A stretch of DNA of 64,000 bases from Bidens hawaiensis (GCA_021521415.1 JAIQDT010000190.1:1736001-1800000), one strand, 5' to 3'; shown: positions 44,868 to 57,275, numbered from the stretch's first letter. Made by a program: numbers and translations. Notes: a model not told the origin generated them from the sequence alone.

Positions 44868-47791
44868 TGTGACACCCGGCATTTTCAAGTTAACTCTGTT
44901 AACTAAACACAGTTAAATCTTGTTGACTATGTCTGTAAACTCAGTTAGTTCGGTTAACTACGTTAATGAACCCTTATGCATGTAGTGTCATGTATGCGTA
45001 CATTTAAGTTAGTCGTGTTGTTGGTGACCCAAGTAAGAGTAACTAGTTATTGATAACTACAATAATAAACTTGTCATAAATGTTATAATATATGATAGGT
45101 TATAATAAACTTGTCACACATGATACGTTACATGTATTATATGTGATGGATGTAATTATGTTACATGTTTAATATGCTACATGATTAGTTGTTGTATACT
45201 TATATGTTTTAAGAGAATTGAATAATTAAAATAACACAACATATGATATATTACATGATAAGTAACAAAAAGATTAGTACACAACAAATGATTACTAGAA
45301 AATGTTTATAATAGAATGTAACTTGTCACATGTAATAAAAAATGACATAACCTAAAGTTTAATAAAATTGATTATGTCTTAATGATGAGTAAATAACAAT
45401 GAATTTTATAGATTTTCTTTTCTACCTTTTGGCCATCCATATCACATCACACACACATACATTTTATTTTTCTAAAACACTCTGAAAAATATCATAACCA
45501 AGTTGGGTGATTCTTGGAACAAATAGTGGTATAGTATTGATCAAGCAAGTAAGTAAGCATGTTTAATATATTTTTTTATGTTTATTTGATTTGGGATTAT
45601 GGGATTGAGTATTCAAACACATGAAATCATAAGAAATAAAAAGATGATCAAGTTTGATGGTTTTAAAAGAAATTGTGTGTTTTGTCATAAAAGAAAATAT
45701 GGAAGCCTTTTGTACATAAATATTATTTTATAAATCAGTAAAATAATGATATACACGAGATTTGGTTATAGAAAATGGTTCCTTGATGATTAAACATTAT
45801 AAGGATATAAGAATCATGATTTTTGTGACTTTTGGTTTGAATCTGCTTGTTGACATATTCTATGTTTTAGATTGTAGATTGTATAACTTGACGATACATC
45901 GGTGTTTCTGATTCATTTTTGATACTACGATTAAGTACTTTGAATCTAGTTTTCAAAAAGTCAAGAATCATAATTTTTGGACTTTGTTTGACTAGTTTTT
46001 ATTAATTTACAAAATCGGGTGGTAATCCTGATTGAAAGAGAAATTTTCTGAGCTGTGTTGTAAATTGTATAACTTGAGATTGAAAATAGTTATGGGTGTG
46101 ATTCCACTTCTGAAATTTTATAAATTAAAGTAGGAATCTAATCCAGTTGGTCTTGCATTAATTGGACAAATACAGAAATTTTGGGAAATATTTGTGTATT
46201 GTTGTGTTAAAATAGAGACTGAAATTAGGTTGATGTAGAGTGTGAATATTTTGTATATTTGTCTGAATTTGAAAATTATAAGAAAAATATATGGTATACC
46301 TAATCCTTTAAAGAATATGTGTGAATTATTTGGTAATTTAATCACAAGTTTTGGTTTGCTGGAAAAATCAGGTTTGATGATTGAGAACTTGTTAAGGATG
46401 ATTAGCATATTGGTTAGTAAAAATAATTGTAGTTTGTAATAGAATGATTGTGGTAAATTTAATTTGGACTTTATGTGTCAACTTAGAACTGTTTGACTAA
46501 GTGGTTAGTCTTACTTGTGAAGTGTTGAAAGTGGTAAAAGTTAGACTTAGTCATAGAATTGTATGAAAGGTGGCTAAGTGCACATTACTTGATTGTTGTT
46601 AAATTGTGACTAGGAACATCATGTAATCATTCTAAGTCTAGAATATTGGTCAAAAGTCACAAACGGGCCGTCGGTCAACATTTTGATCAAAGGTCAACAT
46701 TTTGGTCAACGGTCAACAAAACTCAAATTTTAGTCTTCGGTTATCGAGACTTGGACTTTTTAGTCAACGGTCAACAACTTGGACCTTTTGGTCAAAAGTC
46801 AAATGAAAAGTCAAACTTTGGTCAAGGTCAACACAAAGTCAAACTTTGGTCAGAGTCAACAAAAAGTCAAACTTTGGCCAAACCTTAAATAAACAAGGGA
46901 ACTGTTTGGATACTAAGGGTTCTAGGAATCGCTTAGCAAATACTTATAGTGCTTGCATGATTTAGGCACTAGAACAACTTTGACTTAAGCGGTTGACTTT
47001 CAATTTGAACCGCATTCGAGGTGAGTTTCATTACCCCACTTTTTACTTACTCCTTTTGGGGGGGAATGCATGCAACATACAAACTTTTTGGATAATTATA
47101 GATTTTTTAATACCTCATGTGTACATAGTGCACTTAAACTGAAGTCCCCCATGCACATTGGACCGTTAACAATTGTACATTGGCTTGGTATTGAAAGGTA
47201 GTACTACTGGGTTTGACGAACCCCCTTGAGGCTCTCGGTTGAGGGAGTCGTCGGGCATCTCATTTACTAGAAACACACTAGCTTTTATTAGACTCCATGG
47301 GTGGAAAACAAACTAACAAGTCAGCATCAGTCACAATGGAACCTACACTAATGTAACATTATTGCTAGCCTAATTAACTAGCGGTATTACTAATGCATAC
47401 ATTATCCGTACATTATCCATGCTTTACTGCTTACACTGTTTACTTACTAAATGGTTTGTTTGACAAACTTTTTTTTAAACTCAAACCTGTGAACTCACCA
47501 ACCGTTGTGTTGATCCGTTTTAGCATGTCTTTCTCAGGTGTTTAAGGTGCACATGAGAAATTGAAATGAGTCTAGGATGCATGGATCCCACTAAGCATCA
47601 AATTATGCTGGGAGACTTTAACGAAATGTTATGACTTGGCTTCTTAACACGCACTCTGAGTTTTTAAGTGTTTTTCATAAATTATATGTTTCCGCAAATG
47701 TAACAACTTTATTGTAAATGTATTTACCTCATTTATGATGAGCAATAATATTTAAATCTTTTCCATTATAAATTGGTTTTTCGCTATGACA
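44868..47791 (+). repeat. LTR X, complete gypsy-type LTR (about 2924 bp)
   Basis: Starts TGTGACACCCGGCATTTTC and ends near TTTTCGCTATGACA. Orientation is plus: GAGGTGAGTTTCATTACCCC (about 47019) and the AACTCACCAACC and TTCTCAGGT blocks occur in the same order as in the element 1 LTR. No tRNA-Met primer site follows, so it may be a solo or truncated LTR. It contains a GTCAA cluster at 46648-46880. Confidence 0.7.
46648..46880. promoter_or_regulatory. GTCAA (W-box core) cluster in LTR X
   Basis: About 15 GTCAA pentamers, mostly as GGTCAA or AGTCAA, within 233 bp on the plus strand. The complement TTGAC is the core bound by plant WRKY factors. The regulatory role is inferred. Confidence 0.6.
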
Positions 47792-47839
47792 CATGGCTAG
47801 ATCCTGGTATGTCACGCGCCTCACGGTAAAACCCCGTTA

Positions 47840-48410
47840 GTCGAAAATTGAGGGTGTATGATGGCACGACTGACCCAGAGGAACACGCAGCCCAGTATAA
47901 AGACTGAATAGAGATTAACCCCATTCAAGAAAGACTCAAGGAAGCATGCTTGTGTAAAGGTTTTGGATCCACGCTAACCGGATCTTCTCTAAAGTGGCTG
48001 CTAAGTCTTCTTCCTTACTAAATTACTTCATTTTCTCACCTACTTAATTTATTCAATAATCAGTTTTCTTGTAGTAGAAAGTTTGGAAAATTAACTACTG
48101 ATTTATATCGTATTTTCCAATCCCGTGATGAATCCTCAAGGGATTTTTTCACTATGTTTGGTAGGGAAGCCTTGGAGATCCCCAAGTCTTGACATGGCTA
48201 CGACTGTTGAGGCATTCAAGATGGGATTGCAAAAGGACTCCCTCTTTTATGATGATCTTGTTATGACCCTATTCAGGAACTTAGATGAATTCAGAAAATG
48301 AGCACTCATATTCATCAGACTAGAAGATGAGAAGAGGAAAATATTGGGTGTCTCAACAAAACATGAGCAACTTGATAAGAAACAAGGATCCTCAAACCGA
48401 AACAACAAAA
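47840..48410 (+). pseudogene. Ty3/gypsy capsid (Retrotrans_gag) remnant
   Basis: VYDGTTDPEEHAAQYKD (about 47854-47908) followed by a stop, then LKEACLCKGFGSTLTGSSLK and a Trp-Leu segment (47935-48005), in which the L-T-G-x-x-L-K/R-W pattern is typical of plant gypsy capsids. Then come a frameshift, FGKLTTDLYRIFQSRDESSR and frames resembling the end of the domain. Many stops. It begins only about 45 bp after LTR X, too close for a normal leader and Gag N-terminus. Confidence 0.75.
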
Positions 48411-48593
48411 CATGAACTTTCGAGTAAACTAAATTGTTTTATTTGAAGTTGTACTCAATCGAGCATACTTGATAAATGTTTGATATGAATATGGATTTAT
48501 CAAAAATAATCAACTAAGTTGTTTTAGTTGAGATTTTCCTTGATGGAAAGCTCAATTATCTACAGAAATAATCAACTGAATTTCTAGAGACAT

Positions 48594-50675
48594 GCACAAC
48601 TTCTTGATGACAGTAATGGCCGGAAAATCGAGGCCACTATGCTAGGCAGGGAGGTCGAAATAATAGAACATTGTATTAGAGCAAGCCTCCAGTTAAATGA
48701 TAATCGTGAAGTTCAGTTATCGTATTCCCCACAGAGACTATTAAGAGTATTTCAAGAAAATTTGGGCTATCAAGGAAATATAAACGAAGGTCAATTTCAG
48801 AAGGGGATGATTCCTTTGCTCTACCATTTCCTTATTCACCATATTATTCATAGCATGACACCGAGGAGAGGGACATGGACCTTGATGAGCAGGGAAATAG
48901 CTATTGCAACAGTTGTCGTGTTATATGACCGCCAATTTAACTTTTCACGAATGATCTTTAAGGGATTGGTCAAACATGTGAGGAAGGAAGACGACGGGAG
49001 ATTCGTGATGTATCTAAGATTTTGGAAAATAATATTTAACATCTTTCATCCGAATTTGCCAACGGCTGGTACTAGACATGTTTTACAAGATCCCATGTTT
49101 TTAGAAGGATCAACAGATTGGGAGCAACTAGTCAGTTCAACCCAGAAGTGGAATTTGATAATGATGATGGAGGAGATGATGTTGTGGAGGAAGAGGTAGT
49201 ACAACTTGAGGGAGGAGATACCACATGATGAAGTTGTTTCAATTGTTGCACAACATGTGTCAACTTTAACACCACATGTTTCACCACCACCACAATCACC
49301 ACCTCAATACCAAATCCATGAGCCATATCCCTTCACCACCTCACTTTCCCAAACAATTGAGCCAATCATTCCTTCACCACCATCTTCACCACTAACCCAA
49401 ACCCAAACCTACCAACTTGACCCAAAACCTTATATACTAGAACTTATTCCTTCCCATCTCAAAAACCAACTCAACACACCATACCAGTTACTAACACAAT
49501 CTCTAAACATTGACCAAAATGACATTCCATTATCACCACCTACCCAAAGCCATATAACTTTAATCCAAACAACAAACCCTTTACCCCTTACAAGCTCCCA
49601 ATTTATTGAAAGCCCAATTCACCAAACTCAGCCAACCCACACCTCTGAATCTTCTGAATCTGAGCCTATCACCTTATCCCTAATTTCAACTCATGGTATT
49701 CTAAAAAGGAATTTTGATCATATTATAGAAAACTGTGATCTATAGGCTGAAAATTCTTATCTCAAGGAGAAAAAAAAGGTGTTGGAATCTCAACTGCAAG
49801 AAGCTTTGAATAAAATTTCAAACCTGCTGTTTGAGGTTAAGAAGACTTCAAATGCACCAAAACAGGGGCAATATATCTGAAACAGTTGGTTAATATTCCA
49901 TGAAATTGATTGGAGTAAATATGAAATCAATGATGATGATAAAGCAAAGGAAAGGGAAATTGTTGAGAATGTGGCTAATGTAATTGTGAATGTTGAGGAG
50001 ATTAATGATGTGATTATCTAATGCTACTAGTGATGAAATCATTGATGACAAAAATGTTGCTGAAAATATTGTTGATGATGAAGCAACAACTGATGTTGAA
50101 GAAAATGTAACTGAAGAAATTTATAACTTGTATGGTTAAAATGTTTTTCTATCTAACAAGACTAAGAAATGGATAATGATTTTGAAGATGTCAGCTCTCA
50201 GTTGGTAAAAGAAAAGGAGATAGTAGATGAAGAGATGAAGAAATTATTTAAGGAGATATATGAGGTGCCACTCACTATGATAAGGGTGGTTGGACCATCT
50301 AGGCTCCTGGATGAGAAAGAAAGAAGAAGAGAAAAAGGAAAGGCAATAACTGAACATGAAAGCCAATTGCAGCCCCATAAAATAAAGTTATTAGACTCAA
50401 ATGATCACATATTGTTTGTAGATGAATCTGCTGAGAGAGGCAAGAAGCTACACGACAAAATTATAAATGAATGGTTTCAAAGAGATATTCTGCATCACAT
50501 GTTGACTGAGAAAGAAACTAAGGAGTAGATGATTCTCATGGAACAAACTGAGCTTAAGAAGAACTTGAGTGAAGATAAAGGAGAATTGAGCAAGAAATGA
50601 TAGAAGGACTATTAAAACTATGACAGGGTGAGGCTGCTGAAAATGCACTAGCCATAATAGTTTACAAGTTCCCAA
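48594..50675 (+). pseudogene. Sirevirus-type 3' ORF, N-terminal and middle part
   Basis: The frame 48594-49199 reads GRKIEATMLGREVEIIEHCI, then GYQGNINEGQFQKGMIPLLY and FNFSRMIFKGLVKHVRKEDD, a pattern I recall from the 3' ORF of composite Sirevirus-like elements. Next is a Pro/Ser/Thr-rich linker (49206-49745; SPPPQSPPQYQIHEPYP), a short coiled coil (about 49750-49860), and a block at 50169-50528 with SNDHILFVDESAERGKKLHD, homologous to 32600-32660. Homology stops at 50675, where the next element begins. Single stops and frameshifts separate the parts. Confidence 0.65.
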
Positions 50676-52543
50676 ATAGAAAGTTAGGCATAAACTGATA
50701 TACACACAAGGATTAAACAGTTGCGGTTTTGAATACTAGATAATAGATAAATATGATACGATACGCATATGTTCCCAAAAAGGTTAAAAATAAGTAAAAA
50801 GGGGAGTGATTACTCACCTGATAAGTGGAACAAAGTTAAATGATGATGTGAGAATGATAAATCCTTCGGGATATACCGTCAAAAATTCCTACTTAAATAA
50901 TATTAATATAAATTAATTAATAATATGACAACACGTATAAAGAATTAAAGTTTAAATGTGATTTGAGTTATATTCGGGATTAAGATGTTTATAAATTGAT
51001 CGATGGGTTTTTGTTGTTATTATCAATCAATATTATTAGTTATCATGAATTCACAAGATTATTAGCTTAAATATTTATAAATACTAGTAATATACAATTT
51101 ATAAATAAAGCATGAGATATAATACACTTACATAAATAAAGGTTTAAATAAATACTGCAATTATATTAATAATTATAACTCGTAATATATTAAATTCTCT
51201 AATACCAACGTTAGAATATATATATATATATGTATGTATATACATCATACAATATATATCTTAAAATCTTTACGATAATCTAACTTTATAAATATAATTA
51301 ATAAGTTTGAAAATACGTTGATTATAATCTTGGTTTAAAGAGTAATACATATAATATATATATATATAAGAAACTGGTAAAAATGATTGATGACGAGAAA
51401 ACGTCAATAATGATGTTCGGGTTTTAATAAATTAACGATGATGTATTATTAGTATATATTTACAATACTTACATATACATAAATAAATCGGCATACATAC
51501 ACACACATATATATATATATATATTCACAAAAACTTAACGAGATTAATAGATAAAAACGTAACTTAGGATGTTGGTTTAACTTAATAATGTTAGTTATAT
51601 ATTTAATAATTATTATACTAATTATAAATCATTTAAAATCTTTAAAACACTTAATAAAAAAATTATGTTACAAAACCGACTGGCAGAGGAACCTGCACCT
51701 CAGTCGGTTCAAAGGTTTAACGCCCACACCCCATACCAGCTGTGCGGGGGTCTCACTTGCTTTAAGAGTGAGAACATTATTTATATACACATACAGTAAA
51801 ACCCCCAATTCCTTATAAACCCTAACGTATATAATCTGTTAATCCATTATGTTTTGTTCAATTAACCTAAGGGTTAATGTTACATTGATCAAAACGATTA
51901 TGTTAAAATGATTTAATACCTGAGTGGGTGCTATAATGGTGATGAACGGCGATGACAACTATCGCGGCTCAAACATGGATCAAATCCTTATATGCATGTT
52001 ATGATTGCGATGGCTAAAAGATCGTTTCTCCATATTTAATTGTCTTTTGGTGAACAATACATTGTATGTCGATAAAAGGGCTTAGTACGGTTTGTATTAA
52101 AAGCAATTTGTATATATTTTGATTGATATAACTTAATTAAGACATCGGTTACGCCGAAGATGGAAAGAGGAATAAGATCTATGATTCAATTACCAATTAT
52201 ACAACTATAACTGTGGTCCAAGCCATTCAATTTGGGTATACGGTTCTATAATTGGGTTACGGATTTGGGTCAGGTATTGGGTATATTGGTCAGAAATATA
52301 ATAATTTAATATAATTGAAGTTTGGTCCCAAACATATAGAGATGGAGACACTAACGGGTTAAAGTATAGTTAGGATAATAACTGAATATAATCCCAAGTT
52401 ATTTTATATATATATTAATTAAATATGATAATCAAATACTAATAAAATAATATTAACTCGAATAATGCGATAGAATCTCCCGAACATCGAAATGGGTCGG
52501 GTATTTACTAAAAATATTAATTTGAAATGTCCGAGTTGTTACA
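50675..52543 (-). repeat. 3' LTR of the non-autonomous element, truncated
   Basis: Homologous to 55906-57275 and continuing to TGTAACAACTCGG on the minus strand (end at 52543). The part matching 55339-55905 is missing: homology starts at CAAATAG (50675) directly against Sirevirus ORF sequence. It contains TA-rich microsatellites (about 51210-51235, 51505-51525). Confidence 0.82.
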
Positions 52544-52554
52544 GTCTCCCCTAC
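52544..52554 (-). promoter_or_regulatory. Polypurine tract of the non-autonomous element
   Basis: GTAGGGGAGAC on the minus strand next to the LTR TG; an AATTTCGGGACAAATTCC-type segment follows, as in autonomous gypsy elements. Confidence 0.75.
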
Positions 52555-55322
52555 TTTAAGGAATTTGTCCCGAAATTAAAGAATCCTATAACAACACCAT
52601 CAAATTTTTGAGGAAAACAAAAAAAAAATTAATATATCTTTTTTTAATTTATCATAACACAGAAACTTGAATAGTAAAAACAACGCTCCAAATGAAAATT
52701 TGATAAGAACACATATATATATATATATGATGTACCAGCAGTGTATCCACCATGTCCTTATCATCTCTACATTTGTACCGTTATCCAAACCACTTTCGAT
52801 TCTATATTATGACACACAATTGTATGCATTATGGTTTCCATGTGAATACTTCGATAATTATGTAGGCCTCCATAATTACTTAGATCGTCGTATGGTCCAC
52901 ATAACTCGTCCCATCTTGTGGGTTACAAAAAATTTGAAAGACATGATTTTTTTAGTGGAAAAAAGTCTTAATTTTTTGGATATGAATAATAGAGATTCTT
53001 TGGGTAAAATATTGCTAAAAAATTGCTTTTTTAGTTGTTTTAATAAATATTAAAATTTTCAAAACATCTTTTGAAAGTATAGTATTGCAATAAGTTGCCT
53101 TTTAAAAGATATATTTTATTGTATGAGCATATTCACCTAAAATTAATAAATTATGAGAGTTGAAATTGTCTAAATCCAAAAAATCGAATAAAGATTTGTT
53201 ATGATGTATGATTGAGAAAAATAAATATGTTTAGATAAAAAAATGACAAAAATATCTTCTTTGATAACTTAGTTATGATGAATTTGATTTGATCTAATTT
53301 AAAATAACTTGATTAATCAGATCTATTTGAATAATTGAAGTTGATTGAATTGGAATATTTTGATTAGGTTGCAAGGTAGGGTTTAGGAGAATAATTTTTG
53401 TAGTTTTGAGCTTGTTGAACACAATTGGATTGAGATCACACATGGAATAGGTGATTAATACTTCTATAGTTGTAGTAGTTATAGGTCAAAGGGTATAAAA
53501 TTTGAGAAAACGTCGTAGCATGGGTTTTAGAATTAGAGGGCATAGGTCATTGTGGAACGTCTTGTGATACGTGGAAAGTATTAGCAAGATAACCGAGTAC
53601 AAAATGATATGAAGATTGAATTGAATAGCTAGTGGTAGTGGCAAGTGAAGCATGACGAGAGAATTTTGACGTATAGTTTCTTATTTGAGGCGCTATGATT
53701 TTGTTGTGGTTGATTGTTAATTTGATTAACAACATATAGTTGATTATTAGGCTTTTGCTTGTTATTGTTGTGGCTATGAGAATGAGTAGGGGAAAATGAG
53801 TTAAAATTTCCAACAATTAGTTTAATGAACCAGATTGTATTTATGTTACGGAAATTGAGTTGATATTTTAGAGATCGCAGGAGCTATCTCCTTGACTAAC
53901 ATGTGGCCATGAGTTGGTTATAGAAAATAAATGATTGATGTTGCTTGATGTTGAGAAAACTAACTATGATTAATAAATATGCGATTTAATGAGAAGATTG
54001 GATAGTTGTGTAGATTTCATATGAGTTATTAGGTAAAACAAAACTTAAATATGTTATGCTAATGTTTATTCATAACTTATGGATAAGTTAGAATCCAAAT
54101 TGAAAATCAATAAGTTAATTTGATAAGTGAATGGGTTTTATCAAGATTTGATATGGTTTAACATATAAAAATTTGAGTTTAAATACTTGAAATATGTTTA
54201 ATAGTTTATGTATATGATACCATGAGTATAAGAAAGCCATACGTTTATTAAATTGTTCAATAATATTATTTAAATTATTTGATATTCTGGTAATATAATA
54301 ACGTGTTGAGTATATGAATAGATCGAACCAATAGATTTTGATTCAAAAATGATTTAGTAAGTAAGGAATTGATTAATTGCATAATTGATAATAGAATAAT
54401 TGAATAATTAAATCAAATCATAAATCACTTCATATAAAATCATATAAACAAACGAATAAACAAATAATGAATGTTATTCGATGTGTTGGGTTTCCCATGA
54501 GCTTTCCATGGCATTTTGTTTCCCCAACTTATTAGCATGCCAAAACAAATGTGTGAGTTGGCCTCCCATGATCATTACATCGCAATTTGAATGGCCCAAC
54601 TTAATTAATGAATCAACGATTAAACTGAGTTTGTCGGCCCATGAGCGTTACATGGCGATTTGACCGACCAAACTAAATAACGAATAAACGAACTCAGGCA
54701 TAAGTAGTAGTAACATCTCGTGTATCACAACGGATGATAATGTTCCAACAAAATATCGCAAATATAGGAAATTGCGCATATGTACAGTTGGCATGTCCAT
54801 GGCGTCCCATGGGTTTTACACCCGACTAGACATTTTAAAAAAATAAAACACAATAAAGGGTGTAATCGTTTGGCAGATTACGTTAAACACTTAAAGTGTC
54901 GGTCGCATGACAATTTCCACTATAGCGGGGAATCTTGTCACACTCCCTAGTTTTAAGTGAAAAAGAGAAAAAATAAAGCTACGAAATTCGCAAGGAAATT
55001 TCCGACAATAAATGGAAATCTAATAAAATTATATAAAAATATTTTGAGGTTGAGGCGTAGCCTTAGAGTAATAAAAATATTTTGAGAATAAGACATACTC
55101 TCGGAGAAATAAAATATTTTGAGAGTGAAGCATAACTCCGTTGTTGTGTGTGCATGATAATAAAATAAATAATTAAATAAGCAGTTAAATAAGTTCCTAA
55201 TCTAGCAAGTAATTACAGAAGCTGTAAACAATCAAATAGAACACACCAGGTAAACAAATAAGCACGTATGGGGCTCCTAAGCATGTTACTAAGGCACTAC
55301 TAACGACCTATCTTAAACCTTC
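52555..55322. other. Non-coding interior of the LARD-like element
   Basis: AT-rich, with no open frame longer than about 130 codons and no recognisable domain. The only structure I see is a set of diverged 72-76 bp repeats at 54485-54680. Confidence 0.6.
54485..54680. repeat. Diverged tandem repeat with inverted arms (72-76 bp period)
   Basis: Units start at 54485, 54557 and 54633. Each contains CCCATGA, an ACAT/CCATGGC-type core and ATTTG, and is bounded by inverted arms: GTTGG/CCAAC in the first two and GTCGG/CCGAC in the third. Confidence 0.55.
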
Positions 55323-55335
55323 GGCTCAGATACCA
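55323..55335 (-). promoter_or_regulatory. Primer binding site (variant), non-autonomous element
   Basis: TGGTATCTGAGCC on the minus strand, one base different from the initiator tRNA-Met site, three bases from the LTR. Confidence 0.75.
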
Positions 55336-55338
55336 ATC

Positions 55339-57275
55339 TGCCACACCCAAACCTACAGCGGAAATGATGGGGCGTGAACTGATTGTCACAGCTCTCAAGG
55401 TTACTATCATGCAACATTATAAGTTTCAATATATATTTAATAATTTCAAATAAAACAATTACAGTTAAGTACATCAAGTATAACGAAATTACAACAATGA
55501 TTAATTAAGTTTGTATCCTAAAAAGCATCACTACATGATCTTCATCTTGCTAACCAACCAAGCTGATAACCTGCAAATGCGTATAAAATATATTTTTGTC
55601 AACAACACATGTTGAGTGAGTAAAACACCAGTTTAAGACACAACAGTAATAGTATATATAATATATAAAGAAAGATGCAAATTGTTCATGTGAGATAAAC
55701 AGTTAAACCATAGCACACACTCAAACAATCAAGCATAAAGAAAGGGCTAAACCATTGCCATACGAATGGGCATTGGTCACCAAAAATGAGGTGTCCGTGA
55801 AACCATTGTCAATGCGTCGGACGCCGGCCACTACGACGGTTGTTTGATCATACTAGACTGAGAATATGTTGGACCTCTCCGAATGCGGTTCAAAAAAAGC
55901 AAGTAAGCAAATAGCAAGTTAGGCATAAACTGATATACACACAAGGATTAAACAGTTTCGGTTTTGAATACTAGATAATAGATAAATATGATACGATACG
56001 CATATGTCCCCAAAAAGGTTAAAAATAAGTAAAAAAGGGGAGTGATTACTCACCTGATAAGAGGAACGAAATTAAATGATGATGTGAGAATGATAAATCC
56101 TTCGGGTATACCGTCTAGGATTCTTAGTAAAATAATATTAATATAAATTAATTAATAATGAGACAGCATGTATAAAGAATTAAAGTTTCAATGTGATTTG
56201 AGTTATATTCGGGATTAAGATGTTTATAAATTGATCGATGGGTTTCTGTTGCTATTATTAATCAATATTATTAGTTATCATGAATTCACAAGATTATTAG
56301 CTTAAATATTTATAAATACTAGTAATATACAATTTAGAAATAAAACATGAGATATAATACACTTACATAAATAAAAGTTTTAAATAAATATTGCAATTAT
56401 ATTAATAATTATAACTCGTAATATATTAAATACTCTAATACCAACGTTAGAATCTATGTATATACATCATACAATATATATCTTAAAATCTTTAACGATA
56501 ATCTAACTTCATAAATATAATTAATACGTTGATTATAATCTTTGTTTAAAGAGTAATACATATATATAATATATATATATAGATATAAGAAACTGGTAAA
56601 AACGATTGATGACAAGAAACGTCAATAATGATGTTCGGGTTTTAATAAAGTAACGATGATGTATTATTAATATATACTTACAATACTTACATATACATAA
56701 ATATATAGACATACACACACACACACATACACACACACACACACATATATATATTCACGAAAACTTAACGAGATGAATAGATAAAAACGTAACTTTGGAT
56801 GTTGGTTTAACAAAATAATGTTAGTTTTATACTTAATAATTATTATACTAATTATGAATCATTTAAAATCTTTAAAACATTAAAAAAAAATAGGTAACAA
56901 AATGGACTGGCTGAGGCTCGAACCTGCGCCTCAGCCAGTTCCAAGGTCTAACGCCCATACCCCAGACCAGCTGTGCTGGGATGTCACTTGCTTTAAGAGT
57001 GAGAACAATTATTTATATACACATACAGTAAAAACCCCCAATTCATTATAAACCCTAACGTATATAATCTATTAATCCATTATGTTTGGTTCAATTAACC
57101 TTAGGGTTAATGTTACACTGATCAAAACGATTATGTTACAATGATTTAATACCTGAGTAGGTGCTGTAATGGTGATGAACGGCGATAACAACTGTCGCGG
57201 CTCAAACATGAATCAAATCCTTATATGTAGGTTATGATTATATAAAATTAAACATATAGGTTAAGATTGCGATGG
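55339..57275 (-). repeat. 5' LTR of the non-autonomous element, split by element 6
   Basis: On the minus strand it ends GGTTTGGGTGTGGCA at 55339. The plus-strand copy runs rightward to GATGG (57271-57275), where element 6 starts. The missing remainder corresponds to about 530 bp in the other LTR (52014-52543), so the full LTR was about 2.5 kb. A CA-rich microsatellite lies at 56710-56745. Confidence 0.82.
56710..56745. repeat. (CA)n microsatellite
   Basis: CA dinucleotide run with one TA interruption, expanded relative to the other LTR. Confidence 0.9.

Larger units (their letters stand above)
37246..45889. repeat. Tandem duplication, 4322-bp unit, two copies
   Basis: Copy 1 is 37246-41567, copy 2 is 41568-45889. 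I noticed only two single-base indels between them (a T run near 37630, and GGAATG versus GGAACTG near 38068) and no substitution. GACGA occurs at 37246, 41568 and 45890, i.e. at both breakpoints and the junction. The unit contains copia RT-to-gag remnants and the first 1022 bp of the LTR that begins TGTGACACCCGG. Confidence 0.95.
50675..57275 (-). mobile_element. Non-autonomous minus-strand LTR element (LARD-like)
   Basis: 3' LTR 50675-52543 (truncated), interior 52544-55338 and 5' LTR 55339-57275 (interrupted by element 6). The interior has a primer site and purine tract but no retroviral domain on either strand. Short frames such as 52667-53053 (+) and 53547-53816 (-) have no support. Confidence 0.75.

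Noticed and set aside
37246..45889. Two independent insertions of the same copia element
   Set aside because: The junction at 41567/41568 has no LTR terminus or target-site copy; both breakpoints share only GACGA and flanking sequence is duplicated with the element.
52667..53053. 128-aa open frame in the non-autonomous element
   Set aside because: Antisense to the element, low complexity at its start (TA-rich tract), no recognisable motif and no second copy.
55339..57275. tRNA gene near the tRNA-Met-like sequence at 55323-55335
   Set aside because: Only the 3' acceptor complement is present, at the exact distance from an LTR expected for a primer binding site; no cloverleaf can be drawn.
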